From assembly GCA_001953115.1 (NCBI GenBank), contig LSSL01000298.1:1-35738 (forward strand): DNA of 35,738 nt, in the 5' to 3' direction. Shown here one piece after another: positions 13,547 through 24,159 of this stretch. A program made the translations under genes and the position numbers. The notes under the pieces are model-generated. The model saw only the letters and a list, made by a program, of their open reading frames with translations, was not told the origin of the DNA and did no database searches. Source of the stretch: Smittium mucronatum. Taxonomy: Eukaryota; Kickxellomycota; Harpellomycetes; Harpellales; Legeriomycetaceae. Position 1 is the stretch's first letter; the number at the start of each line of letters is the position of its first letter.

Positions 13547-13578
13547 CCTCCCCCCCTCCTCCCCTCCCCCCGCTCCCC
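13547..13578 (-). repeat. C-run cluster (G-quadruplex potential on the minus strand)
   Basis: C runs of seven, four, six and four bases are separated by one to a few bases within 32 bases. On the minus strand this gives at least four G-tracts of three or more with short loops, a classical quadruplex pattern. The flanks are ordinary AT-rich DNA. Confidence 0.75.
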
Positions 13579-16104
13579 ACAAATTAGATATATATAACTT
13601 GGGATAAATTTTTATTTAAAACTTGAATTTAACGAAATATAGATAAATGTGTTTCATGAATTGAAGTTTTAGAATTTTTTTTAAAAAAAATTATTCGGTT
13701 ATATATATTTCATTATTGAAATCGGATCTAATGTTAATTTTGGACATAATAAGATGCGAGCAGGATGAATTAGGAAACGGGAAAGGTGAATCGAGAGGCT
13801 AGAAAGTGGAAAGTATAAAAAAAAATTAGATGTGTGAAATCATGCAAATAAAATGAGATCTAAAAGAAAATGAGATTCACTCCTGATTTAAATTTTTTTC
13901 TCGTTATTTACATAAAAAAAAATCTTAATATTTAATATTAATATCAATTGTATTTTTTTTTGTAATATACAAATATTTTTAAGATGATTTGTCCAATAAT
14001 ATTAAATTTTAGTTATTATATCCAATAATTTTTTTATTTTTTACATAATGATGTGTTTTGCATAATTTTACATTTTTGCGCATATATTTATATTTATGTA
14101 TATTTTATATAATGGCTATTTAATAGATTTTGAGAATCAGTAGTTTGAACTTTTGAAGATTAGAATTGAAATTTTTGGAGGTAATAGTGAGTTCGAGGTC
14201 AAGGTTGAAGAAAAAAATCGAATAAAAATAAAAGAATTTTGTGAAATAAAAGGAGCTACATTTTGGTCCAATTAAAAGAAAATAATAAAAAATGTTAAAA
14301 TAAATAAACATTAAAACACGTTTGAATTTAGGTATTTTTAGAGTTTTTAGAGCAGCAAAAAACAATTAATCAATTTCTACAAATAAGCTGATTGGAATAA
14401 ACCAAAATTTCATAGAAAATATTCTGAGTCTCAATTAAAAGATGGCGATTTGTTTTCGGTTAAATTAGAAAGTTTTCCCGCAACAATAAATTCTCAAAAC
14501 AAAAAAATTACTATCAATAAAAATTTAAAAAAAATAACTCAAAAAAATCTCAATTTACCATCGGCTCTCTGATTTTTTTCATCTTTATAACAATAAAAAA
14601 CCAATGAAGTTTTATTTGACAATTTTTTAAATTTTTTCCTTTGTGAAAGTTTTACCAAGTGTTTCGCTAATGAATTGTGCGAAATAATTTCCATTAAATT
14701 AACACTAATTTTAAAGAGTCAATTCACCCTATTTCATAATCTTCATTCAGCTAATATAATATAAGTTTTTTGGTTTAAAGTTCTATTTATTTGTAGATGA
14801 CTAATAATGCTGAACAAATAGAGAATCCTTTTTACAAGTAGGAATATTTTAGAAATATTATATTAGTAAAGATTTAACGACGAAGTGTCTGGCACTTCAA
14901 AAAAAATCTCAGATATGAGTTTATTTATGAGGTAATTTGACCTTTATTAGTAAAAATAGAACATTTTTTAACCGATTAAAAATAGTACTTCATATAAGCC
15001 AATTTAAAATTTATACTGGATGATTATCAATAATTTTGGATTCACCAAATTTATGCATTTTTTTACAGATGTCATCTATTTAAGTGAATAAATAACAAAA
15101 AACCAATGGTTTCATTAAATTATATGTATTTTTAATTTGATTGAACTGGCGATTCTGATTATGAGAAAACGCATTTATTTTAGTTCTTTAAAATCTTTCT
15201 GAATTTATATTATATCAAAGAAAATATTTAAGATTCTTGGTCAGTTTAGAATTGAAAAAAGCTAGAAAAGTCAATATTTTAGTCTATTATTTTATCTTTA
15301 TCGAATTCAAGGTAATTTAGATTGGTATTAACTGATTTTTTAAATTGTAAAAAAAAAAGCTACGTCTTTCAAAACAATATTCAGTATGGTATGTTATTTA
15401 TTAAGTTTGGGTGTTATAAAAAATTTTACTTGTTAACAGTACAACTTTTTTAATTTTCTAGTTTAGTTTTTCCAAAATGAATTCTAAATCACTACAAAAA
15501 ATCGATATTTACCCAATTTATAACATATTAGAATTAGGTTTTGAATATATATTTTTTTCAATAAATTCAAAAAATATCAAAAATGAATTTTTTTCGGGGA
15601 ATTGATTCATAAAAATACTTTATTACGATATCTTCCCTATTATATAATCTAATTTTTAGCTGAAGTTGGAAAAATATATTTATATTCAATTATAGACCAT
15701 TCACTAATGACAAGTAGTTCATAGAGGGCACAAATAGTGGAATTTTTTCAAAAAAAAAAGGCTCAATTCTGGTCTTTAAGATGACAAAGTAAAGTTTTAA
15801 AATATTCCATATATCTAAAATCCCGTTGAGATTGGTTTTAACTGTATATATATATGTATTGGGTATTTTTTTTTATGTGATAATACACCTTCTCTAAATA
15901 GAATTATAAAAAACTGGAATCAAATAAAAAATATCAAAATTGAATTACTTTATTTTCATTTGACCCCACTTTTCCCGAACTTGGTTTAGAAAAGGTGTAT
16001 ATTTGGATAAAATTAATTTTTATCGCTTTTTATTTATTTATTCAAAAAAACATATGAATTTATTGTCAAATTTCTCTTTAACAATATTCTAATTTCTTTA
16101 CATT

Positions 16105-16276
16105 TTAACCCTTTCAAGGCCGATGTTACAAAATATGGCATTCATTTTTTGTTTAATGTTATCACTAAATCGAAAACATTTGCAAAACATTACATGAATC
16201 AAGAAGCTAATCCAATTGAAATGGTTAGTATACACAAATAGGATGGAAGCACAAATCCGGGCCCTGAAAGGGTTAA
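16105..16276. mobile_element. piggyBac-type miniature inverted-repeat element with TTAA flanks
   Basis: The element proper runs from 16109 to 16272 (164 bases). Its left end reads CCCTTTCAAGGCCG. The right end, read on the minus strand, is CCCTTTCAGGGCCCG, so the ends match as an inverted repeat of 14-15 bases with one substitution and one single-base difference. TTAA lies directly outside each end (16105-16108 and 16273-16276). TTAA target duplication and CCC...GGG ends are hallmarks of the piggyBac superfamily. The interior is far too short for a transposase. A 64-codon minus-strand open frame (16098-16292) spans the element but shows no domain and is probably incidental. I am fairly sure of the structure, less sure of the superfamily. 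Confidence 0.7.
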
Positions 16277-16599
16277 CCATAAAAATAACCAAGCTATTTT
16301 TTATTATTTATTTTTTTTATGATAAATTTGTTTTAAAGATAAACAAGATATAATACCCTAATTTTTCTCAAACTATCGAGTTACTATACTTTTCCCATAT
16401 ATGTATGGACAGACTAATGATGTCCGATTTTATTCTACGTTAATAAAGTTGTAATCTGATAATTAGATTTATATTGGATGCTGGAAAAGTTGAGCCTTAA
16501 TGATTAAACATCAAATGCTAATATTATTTGCTATATTATTCAACTTTTTTATTTGAGTATATCTTATCCAATGAATTAATATGTGGATTCTTCCTGTGT

Positions 16600-18029
16600 T
16601 GGACTTTTCGGGCTCCAAAGGTGTCAGGACTATTTGCATACTACCAATTCACATAATACATTTTGTATACTTTTTTACCAATGAATAGTGAGAATTAAGG
16701 TTTGAATTTTTTTGTGCATAATTTTAAGTAATACACAAATTTCATTTGCTAGTACAAACTTAATCATGTAAAAAGATAATAGAAAAAGTAGACGAAATAG
16801 CGGTATTCAAATAGTCATGGCACCGTCTCCAAAGAATACCTTTTCTGTATTCGTATAATTTTTGCTTTCTATTTGGTGGAGAAATAGATAAAACCAGCTA
16901 TTGTCGAAAAAATAGAATGAATTAATTTTATTGGTTGAAATTGAGCTCCTAATTCCCCTATTGACTCCGAAAAAGTACTATACGGGAGATTCATTTCAAG
17001 ATCAGACTTTTTCTGTGTAAACCATTGGTCAAATAAAATTTAATCAAATATAAACCAACAACTTTTGTAAATATATACCAGCTCTAATAAGTTTTTAGTA
17101 TTTTGCCAATAGGAGTATTTTTTACAATTAAAATTTCAAATTGCGTTAATACTTTTATAGGATATCCTTCTGGTATATTTTCAAATAGGAAAGAAGTAAA
17201 AGTTTATTAGGGAAGTGTTTGCTCTCATATAGAGTCTCCCTATTACGAGAGTGATTCGATTTTTTAATTGAAAAAAATAGTTTTATTGGTCATACATTCG
17301 GGCAACAATTGATGTCTATCAAATTGAAGAGAGGTTATTTCAGAATTGAGCTTATCTGCTAGCCAACGTGTGACTCATTTGTAAACACGCATCATATAAA
17401 CCGAGCAACGGATTATAATCGAAGGGATATTTTTTTATCCTCGAATATTCATATTTTTAATTTGAGTAATAAAGTAATCCATCAATAAAATTTCGCGAAA
17501 AGAAATATGAAACGGTATAGAACAAAGATCTTCATTAGATTGGCAAGAAGTTCTATGATCTAATTTAGTATTAAGGAGGGCTAATTAGAATCGATAAACG
17601 AAAAATAAAACAAATAAATTAACTGCCAATAATATATTCATAATTCTTGATCTGATTTATCATGGGGGTTTTAATAGGTGGCCTGGTTATATAGCTATGG
17701 AAACGAGTTTTTGTGCGCACACATTAAAGGTCTGGAGGGCAAAATTGTACAAAGGGACAAATATATTGTTGAGCTCCTACCTTCAGGATTGGAGGAGCGA
17801 TCAGGAGGGCTATTACCCCTAGGCTAATACCCAATCATGTGAGTTAAAGGCTGTACTTTGGTTTGTTTATGAAAGATATTATTGTATCAAATACTAAAAC
17901 ACCATGGATAATTTTTTTGCGTTTTTATTGGCAAATCACCAAAAATATTTTACTGCTGGAAAAAGTTGTAGCTATTCCATTGGATGGGACCTCGATATGA
18001 AAAATTGTCAATATAAAAGCAAAGGTTGA
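16600..18029 (+). mobile_element. Decayed retroelement, possible DIRS-like reverse transcriptase/RNase H relic
   Basis: Base composition is less AT-rich than upstream. Short fragments in the order of a reverse transcriptase followed by RNase H can be read on the + strand, with stops and frame changes between them. A GLSxAPKVF-like piece lies near 16605-16645, and a second similar piece (APSPKNTFSVF) near 16818-16850. A YLDDILL-like piece, LL*DILLVYF, lies at 17152-17181. ELSLSASQRVTHL (17343-17381) resembles the segment that ends the retroelement palm. QIYC*A followed by GGAI (17758-17802) sits where TDAS...GWGA is expected. CELKAVLWF (17838-17864) and TMDN...ANHQ (17901-17942) fit the Glu and Asp motifs of RNase H. 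The last two share one frame interrupted by TAG (17820) and TAA (17895). The ELKAV and TDN-like wording fits DIRS-type elements better than Ty3. The spacing between the first pieces and YLDD is too long, so an insertion or a false match is possible. By-eye similarity only. Confidence 0.35.
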
Positions 18030-18727
18030 AAGGTTTCGTGAAGGAGGCGTATAAAAGGGTCTGACATTTTGCGTATGATATGTTCCTTAGACTTCATTAT
18101 AACGCGACATGCTTAATTCTTTCATTTCGCCGAACAGACGCGTTTTTTTAAAGCATTCTTTGGTTTACAGAATTTTTATTAAACGGTAAGCATTCCTCTT
18201 TTTAAAAATTTAATGGCTTGGGTCAAGGTTTTATTTTGATCATGTGATTGGATATTTCTTTCATCAACTTGGGTCTTATGCTTGATTTTTTTACGGTCAT
18301 CTCCTTCCTCTTCTACACGAGTGCAAGTGATGGTTAGCTCTTCCCTGTGCCCCTACACATCTGGGGGGTTTTATAGTAAATAATGTCTCCCTTAGTTGTA
18401 ATTTGATGTTTTTTGAGTTGTCTTCTCATCAGTTCCCTTGTTTTGATTAGTATTTACTATATTAAATGAGGAGCCTTAAAGTTTTTTTCTCTGACTCAAA
18501 TGATTCTTATAAGATCTTATAAGCTTCAGGAGTGATTTTTTCTTGTTATTTTGACTATCCTCTCATGAGCCGATAACGTTCTTATCGGTTTATTATGCTT
18601 TTCCTATTTTCCTTGTCTTTTGGAATCGGTTGCTTTGTTTTTCAATGTAATCCATGGTTTTTGGGATGGGGGTACTTAAATATATCTGTCCTTTTATTGG
18701 AGTCTAGCGGGGGGGTTTTTTTTTAGT
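18030..18727. other. Moderately AT-rich flank with no supportable gene
   Basis: This stretch between the retroelement-like region and the NELF-A-like gene is less AT-rich than the deserts. On the minus strand an open frame of about 58 codons (18179-18352) without a start codon encodes a hydrophilic peptide with the run EEEGDD. It is preceded on that strand by TGTGTAG, which could act as a splice acceptor. A seven-G run lies at 18709-18715 followed by a T tract. The pieces could be remains of an element or exons of an unrecognised minus-strand gene, but I cannot support either. Confidence 0.4.
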
Positions 18728-18967
18728 TTATGTTATTAATAAAATCCGATCTCGACTAGAATATCCGATTTTAATATCTAGTTTGAAATTTTTGCTCTTA
18801 ATTTTCTTATTTAATCTTGGTTGGCTCTTGATTGATTGTTTCTCAGATGATTCAGCAATTGAATGTATTTTTATACATGTGGATCCCAGATGGTTCATCT
18901 GTTTTTTCGAAGAATTAATTATATGTTTAAGCTTGATGTCTTGTGAAAATTTTATCTCTCGAACCAT
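18728..18967 (-). CDS. Weak divergent open reading frame, 79 codons, unknown
   Basis: This minus-strand frame starts with an ATG inside CCATGG and ends with TAA. It encodes a lysine-, serine- and isoleucine-rich hydrophilic peptide with no signal peptide, membrane segment or motif I recognise. Its ATG lies 296 bases from the ATG of the NELF-A-like gene in divergent orientation, so the two could share a promoter region. The frame is short enough to be accidental, and the opposite strand is also open here (18783-18986, TTG start). It could be a first exon of a longer spliced gene or chance. Evidence is weak; it is included because of its position and slightly higher GC content. Confidence 0.15.
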   Translation of the reverse strand: MVREIKFSQDIKLKHIINSSKKQMNHLGSTCIKIHSIAESSEKQSIKSQPRLNKKIKSKNFKLDIKIGYSSRDRILLIT

Positions 18968-19262
18968 GGCCCTTGCCTATATTTAAATATTTCTACAATA
19001 TTTGTATTGTATTTATTCTAAATTCATTTATATTTTATTTTTCTTAGGTATCTGAGTTAGTTGAAATATTAAAAACTTCCTCGATCAGGCACTTTTTGTA
19101 TCGCTCAAAATATTCAGCATCCTATCGTATTCATCACAAAGTGATACTTTGTATTTTCTATATTTCTTTCTCTTCTGTTATTTACTAAAATTGGAGTGTA
19201 TATCAGAGTCCCAGTACTTACTATCCTCATATTCGCCGCTTGAATTTTAGAAAATATAAAAT
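18968..19262 (+). promoter_or_regulatory. Presumed promoter and 5' leader of the NELF-A-like gene
   Basis: This is the region immediately upstream of the start codon. An in-frame TAA at 19257-19259 lies just before the ATG, so the coding region cannot extend further upstream in this exon. A T-rich tract ending in TTCTTAG at 19041-19047 looks like a splice acceptor and is followed directly by GTATCT, which could serve as a donor. TTTTAG at 19245-19250 could also be an acceptor. A spliced 5' leader is therefore possible. No unambiguous TATA box can be chosen in DNA this AT-rich. Promoter assignment rests on position only. Confidence 0.35.
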
Positions 19263-22047
19263 ATGAACATGGCTACAGAACGGAATCCTGGAGACCAAAT
19301 AGGGAGTTGGCTGGATCAATTTGAATCTCAAGTGTCCGAAATGGCTCCTCTTCCTAGAAAACAAATATTAACAACATCCAAGCCACTATCTGAGACCAAA
19401 AAACTTTACTTAATCAACAAGATTCGTAAACGGCTTGGATATGAACGTCTTGAGGCTGTTGTCATCACCAAAACCTCTCCAATTGAGGCTGATATTAATA
19501 ACAATAACGGTAACATTAGCAGAAGTGATGATTTTATCAAACCCAAAATTCCAAAGAGTCAGTCTGATCAAGATCCTTCCTCAACAGCCGCAGGAGTACA
19601 GCCTTGGTATCTGTCAAGTGCCATCTCTTCTGATTTGATTTCCATTGGCAACTTGAGCCAGATTGCTGATCGTTGGAATACTTTAAGTTCCCTATCCAAA
19701 CTCACTGTTCTCTTCTCCTTGGTAGGCCTAGGTGAGCGAAAACTTTTCCTTGTCAAAGAAGAGGTCTCCAGAGTGGCAAAGCTATCCATCAACGATTCCA
19801 ACACTTGGGTCCAATTGATCGGGAGTATGATTTCTACCGTTGGCTTAAATGGAAAAATGTCAGGCTTAACTGCCGATTTAAACAACCCACAGAATACTCT
19901 TGATCCTAAGCATAAATTAATGTTAGACGAGGCAGTCGAAAAGTTAGTTGCTATAGGTAGATATATTTCTCTATTAACATTTATTTAACTATTATGATTG
20001 ATTATGCAACCCACACTTTCCCCTCTTAAAATTTTATCTTTTTTCCTTATCTTTAGCTCAATCGTCTCCATTTAAATTTATCCCCAGAGAATGGTGCTAC
20101 CTAGGAACTGAAATACGCCAATCTTTGGCCCCAAAATGCACGATTGGAAGTTATTCTGGTGAACGCGTGACCCCCTCTCCCCATTCTTTAGAAGATCATA
20201 GTCCTCCTGGTCCAGATAATTGGGGACTCAAAATCAATTTCAAGAAAGATCGCTTAATTAACCATCAAAAAAGATTAGACACCCTTCAATCTGCAATGAA
20301 GTCTGCTACTGGAGGCTTAAGGCATAGGATAGGTACCGTTAAACCTGGCGGTTTTCGAGGAAATTCCAATACAGCTGCCTCATCAACATCTGGTCCCAGA
20401 GTAAAATCACCGAGTTTGAGTGTTCTTGTTGGCGAAAAAACTAGTGCGATAGCCACCTCAAACAACTGGGGTCTACGTCCCAATGACCACTCTCAACCAA
20501 AACAAATCCAACAAAATCAATCCGAAATTATATCTCCGAAAGATAGCCAATCCCCTGAAACTCCTTCAGGAACATTCGTCTCATCGAATTTAAACACTTC
20601 TACAAGCTCTATTCGTGGAAATCTTCAGACACCTGGCCTTGGATTAGCTCTTGGGCATGGTCCAAATAGACCTACAGTTTCTGGATTTGGTGCTGTCTCT
20701 GCGATTATGAACAATCGTCCAAAAAATCAACAACCTCCTGGCCGATCTCTTAATCAACCTAAAAACAAATTGGGTTTACTAACGGGCAAAAAGCGTCCAT
20801 TTTCATCTGCCAATGCCTCGCCTGCATTTGGAGTACTTGGGACTACGCCCGTTCGACGTAGAACAGCTGAAGACATCTCTAATATCGGAGTTGCTTCTAA
20901 AATCGAATCTCCTAGTGTCGATGCCGGGTTGGACGCATCAGCAGGTTTGAGTGGCCTCCACAGAAAAACCAGGATACAGTTTGTCGATATGGAAGATAGT
21001 GCAGTTCTCATGCAAGAGCGTGAAGTCGTGAAGAAAGAACAACGCGATAAAGTCGCCGAAGAAAGAGAGGCTAAAAAGGTTAAGAGACGTGAAGCCATCG
21101 AAAAAAGGAGAAGCTCTGCATCAAATAACAAAAATTCTGGCTCTGAATCTGAAGGACTGGATGTTGAACTTGAAGATGGAGATGAAGATGAGGACGAATC
21201 AAATGTTGAAAATGGTCCCAAGGATAAAACCTCAAGTGAAGGCGATATTGACGATTCTTACGTTCCTGAAAAACTTGAAGATGGAAGCTCTGATGCATCT
21301 AAAAGGCGTAGATCCACTAGGTCAAACGGATTACCCTCGTACAAACTACAAAATCCTGATGACGAGCATCAAAATAATTCTGAATTAGCCTATGCTCCCA
21401 ATATTCATGAATCCGATGAAAATGGAGTTAATGATTTAAATAAAAAATTGCCGGCTTCCCAAAGTGATTCAGATAAAAGCCCCTCAATTTCTGGAGAAAG
21501 CTCAAAAATTGACTTTACAAATCCAGAATCCGGTCCTTTAGCCAGCAATAAGGATTCAAATGTGAAAAAGCCGGCCAGCTCCGGATCCACTAGAGGTAAT
21601 AGCTCTTTTTTTTTTAATATTTTTTTGCAAACTTCTAAGAATTAAATCTTTACACAAAATACGTAACCAACTAATTTACTCTCACTTTTTGTTACCCCTT
21701 CCAAACTAGAATCCAAAAGAAGAAAGACATCTTCAAACATCGCTGTTAAGGAACCTGAAAAGGAAGTAGAGCCTGATCTTCCTGACCCTGAGATAATCGA
21801 GAGAATATTTAAAGATGCGAATGTGGTTTCCAACAAGGATAGGCAAAGAATAATTGACTTCCTACACGGAAAGCCTTCTGCCTTTGAGAACAACGAGACT
21901 AATCCCATTGATATTGTTCTGCAAAAGGTTGAATTACCTGATCCTTCAGACACCAACAGATTGCTCGTTGAACAAATTCTTTTTCAAATAAATGTTGAGT
22001 CTGGGGAGTGGAAAATGTACAAGCGAAGAATTAAGGCTAGCAAATGA
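19263..22047 (+). CDS. NELF-A-like negative elongation factor subunit (three exons, 856 residues)
   Basis: Exons 19263-19956, 20057-21595 and 21710-22047 join to exactly 857 codons including TGA. NELF-A belongs to the nuclear NELF complex, which with DSIF holds RNA polymerase II in promoter-proximal pause; its N-terminal HDAg-like domain binds NELF-C/D. Here GSWLDQF (residues 14-20) and residues about 113-229, including LSSLSKLTVLF (141-151) and DSNTWVQLI (168-176), match that N-terminal domain. The exon 1-2 junction restores the continuation REWCYLGTEI. The middle is Ser/Pro/Asn-rich and probably disordered. It holds a short conserved-looking FVDMED (540-545), a charged helix (550-583), an acidic run (595-612) and a basic KRRRSTRS (647-654). 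Residues 769-856 match the NELF-A C-terminus, ending with GEWKMYKRR (843-851). The protein is longer than the ~530-residue animal form, through an N-terminal insert (about residues 22-112) and a longer linker. ATG 19263 follows an in-frame stop; ATG 19269 (AACATGG) has the better context. Confidence 0.85.
19957..20056 (+). other. Intron 1 of the NELF-A-like gene (100 bases, phase 1)
   Basis: It starts GTAGAT after AG and ends TATCTTTAG. Removing it joins G to CT to make an Ala codon and keeps the frame into residues that match NELF-A. Reading through instead gives a stop at 19986-19988 and a 241-residue truncated protein. The intron is more AT-rich than the exons on either side. Confidence 0.85.
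21596..21709 (+). other. Intron 2 of the NELF-A-like gene (114 bases, phase 1)
   Basis: It starts GTAATAG and ends CCAAACTAG, with a CTAAT branch-point-like sequence near 21671-21675 and a pyrimidine-rich tract before the acceptor. Removing it joins G to AA to make a Glu codon and restores the frame of the conserved C-terminal region. Without splicing the exon 2 frame runs to a stop at 21643-21645. Confidence 0.85.
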
Positions 22048-22349
22048 TCACCCTTTTTTCACCATATTCATTATTTCCCTCTGTAGAGGAGATTTAGAAA
22101 AATCCCTTGATTACAGCCATATTCACTATTTTTTCAGATGCCATACCTTCTTTTTCTTTATTCCCATGCGCCATTTTTTATTTCTATTTCCTTTTTTTTT
22201 TTCGTGGGCATATGGACATAAGTTTACCCTATTCATATTCCTACTTTTGTAATTTGTTATTTACTTAAATTTTTTTTATTAAAACTATTTATTTGCAAGT
22301 GAGGACAAATCTTTAGTGTATCGTTTTTATATATTTTTTTTGTTCTTCA
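22048..22349 (+). other. Presumed 3' untranslated and flanking sequence of the NELF-A-like gene
   Basis: Directly after the TGA, composition stays slightly less AT-rich and pyrimidine-rich until about 22250, then falls to desert values. T-rich stretches and ATTAAA near 22277 could belong to polyadenylation signals, but no site can be fixed by eye. An overlapping frame reading through here (21992-22252) starts inside the coding exon and encodes only Phe-rich sequence, so I treat it as a shadow. Confidence 0.4.
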
Positions 22350-22361
22350 CCCCCCCCCCCC
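22350..22361 (+). repeat. Run of twelve C
   Basis: A perfect twelve-base C homopolymer just past the 3' end of the NELF-A-like gene, bordered by T-rich sequence. It is length-unstable by nature. Confidence 0.8.
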
Positions 22362-23096
22362 TACTTTTGAGTCGGACAAGAATTATGTAATAAGGAAGAC
22401 CAATATTTTTGGCAAGAGAATAACCTTTTAATCCTCAAACATTCTGATCAAGCTATTTATTATTTATTCTCCGAGCCATTAAATTATCTCAGTTTATTAA
22501 TCCCAAAAACTAAAATATATTCCGAAAAAAATTGCATCACAACAGAACACTTTTTGCGGAAATGAAATTATTGGTTAGAGATATTTTTCGTCAATTTTTT
22601 TCTTTGCCTCACCAACACCCTAGTAAAACAAAAATCCAGTCAGAATGCATAGTGTTAAATTATAAAAATAAGAAAGAGCTTTATTGAAACTTCATACTCT
22701 TTTTTTTGATCTAGAATCAATGCCGTTTATAGCATTAAAAGATTTTAACTGTCAATAATATTCTCGACTAAAAGTATAAAATATTAGCAGTTAATTTTTG
22801 GACAATCTTAATTTCTACAGAAAAAATTCACATTGATCATATAGAGATTATTAAAAAATAAATACTATTACATACGCGCTTTTATTTTATATATAAAGCT
22901 AATATATATACTGAAAGTGACTGTGATACTTATTAGATTTATTATTGTTTTTTTTAATCGATTATTTTATTAGCGGGTAAAATCACTAAAATTTTTGCTG
23001 AAAATGATACCTAATGGGTGTGATTATTTTTTTCTTGATTATGAAATAAATCGATTTTGAAACATGTTTTTCCAAAATAATATAATCAATTACATG

Positions 23097-23117
23097 TTTT
23101 TTTTTAAAAAAAAAAAA
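23097..23117. repeat. Poly(T)-poly(A) palindrome
   Basis: Nine T are followed immediately by twelve A, giving a perfect 18-base self-complementary core. Confidence 0.8.
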
Positions 23118-24159
23118 CTGAGTTCCATTATGGAATAATTCAAGAAAAACAGCAGCATTTTTTTGATAAAATTGGAATTTGGCTGCATAAAGTTTTAATA
23201 TTTGTAAAGTTTAAAGATTTGACTCTTTGTAAAAATTTCTGTTAAGTTAATTGAATATATTATATAAAAAACAAATCGTAAAATTTTGAATCTAAATAGC
23301 CAAAAGTGTGCGAAAATGTAATAAATATAATTGAAAAAAAAAAACATTAATGCCTAATAAAAATTTAATCATAAAATGCTAAACCAAAATGAAACAAGAT
23401 GTTCAATTTTTAACCAATGATTGATTTAAATAGTGGAAAATTTCATATTTTCGGCATATACTAATATAATCATCAAAACGCAGGTATTAAACAAATAACG
23501 TAGGTTAAACTCTTAGGAGATAGTGAAAAACAAAAATAAATTTTTTTTGACTACAATTTAAATAATAAATGGAAGTTTTATTCATTTTTAAATTTTTTAT
23601 TTATGCTAATAGTTAAATTATTACTTCTACTCTACATTGAAATTATTTTTTTACCAAAAATATGATCCAAAAAATTTATCATGATCACTTAGAGGTTGAA
23701 TTAGTTTTTTAAAAGAAAAAAATAAGGTAGGGTCTACAATCACGTAAAGCTTATATATTATTATTAAGGAAATTATGCACTTTAACATTGGGTTTTAAAT
23801 TCCATTTTAAGTATAAGTTTGAGTTTTTAATATACTGTAGGGCATTTGCTAATTTTTTATATATTTAAAATAAAACAAAATATTGTGTATAGATTGAGTT
23901 AAAAGTTTCCGGATTTAAATCAAAGTTATGAAAATATATAAGAGACAATAATTCCAAAAAAAAAAAATTTTTATTTTAAAATTTCAGTTCTTTTTAATAT
24001 AAAAAGCGATAAAAAAATGCTTTATTTTTCTCTCAAAAAACTGATTGCATTTTAAAAAATATTTTCTTATTTTTTTTCTTCTTGATGTGAATATATTTTC
24101 AAATTTAAAGAAACTGATAGAAATTTTATTTAATCAAAAATATATAATGGTACAAGAAG

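Larger units (their letters stand above)
9014..16104. other. AT-rich gene desert
   Basis: About 7 kb of AT-rich sequence. Minus-strand open frames at 12098-12325 (75 codons) and 12924-13175 (83 codons) and a + strand frame at about 12928-13181 (84 codons, no ATG near its start) lie in locally less AT-rich patches. They match no family I recognise, and the 12.93-13.18 kb patch is open on both strands at once, which argues for composition rather than coding. A further minus frame at 14120-14365 is Phe/Tyr/Lys-rich and looks random. Microsatellites and a C-run cluster are listed separately. No gene is supported. Confidence 0.65.

Noticed and set aside
20125..21645. A separate 506-codon gene starting at 20125
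   Set aside because: The frame opens with TTG and continues in frame upstream to an acceptor at 20056. Joining it to exon 1 restores a NELF-A-like sequence, so it is exon 2 of one gene and the part after 21595 is intron.
19568..21956. Minus-strand and alternative-frame open reading frames overlapping the gene (for example 19568-19885, 20754-21221, 21642-21956)
   Set aside because: They lie antisense or out of frame to the conserved NELF-A-like exons and their content mirrors the coding strand, such as Ser runs opposite the acidic segment.
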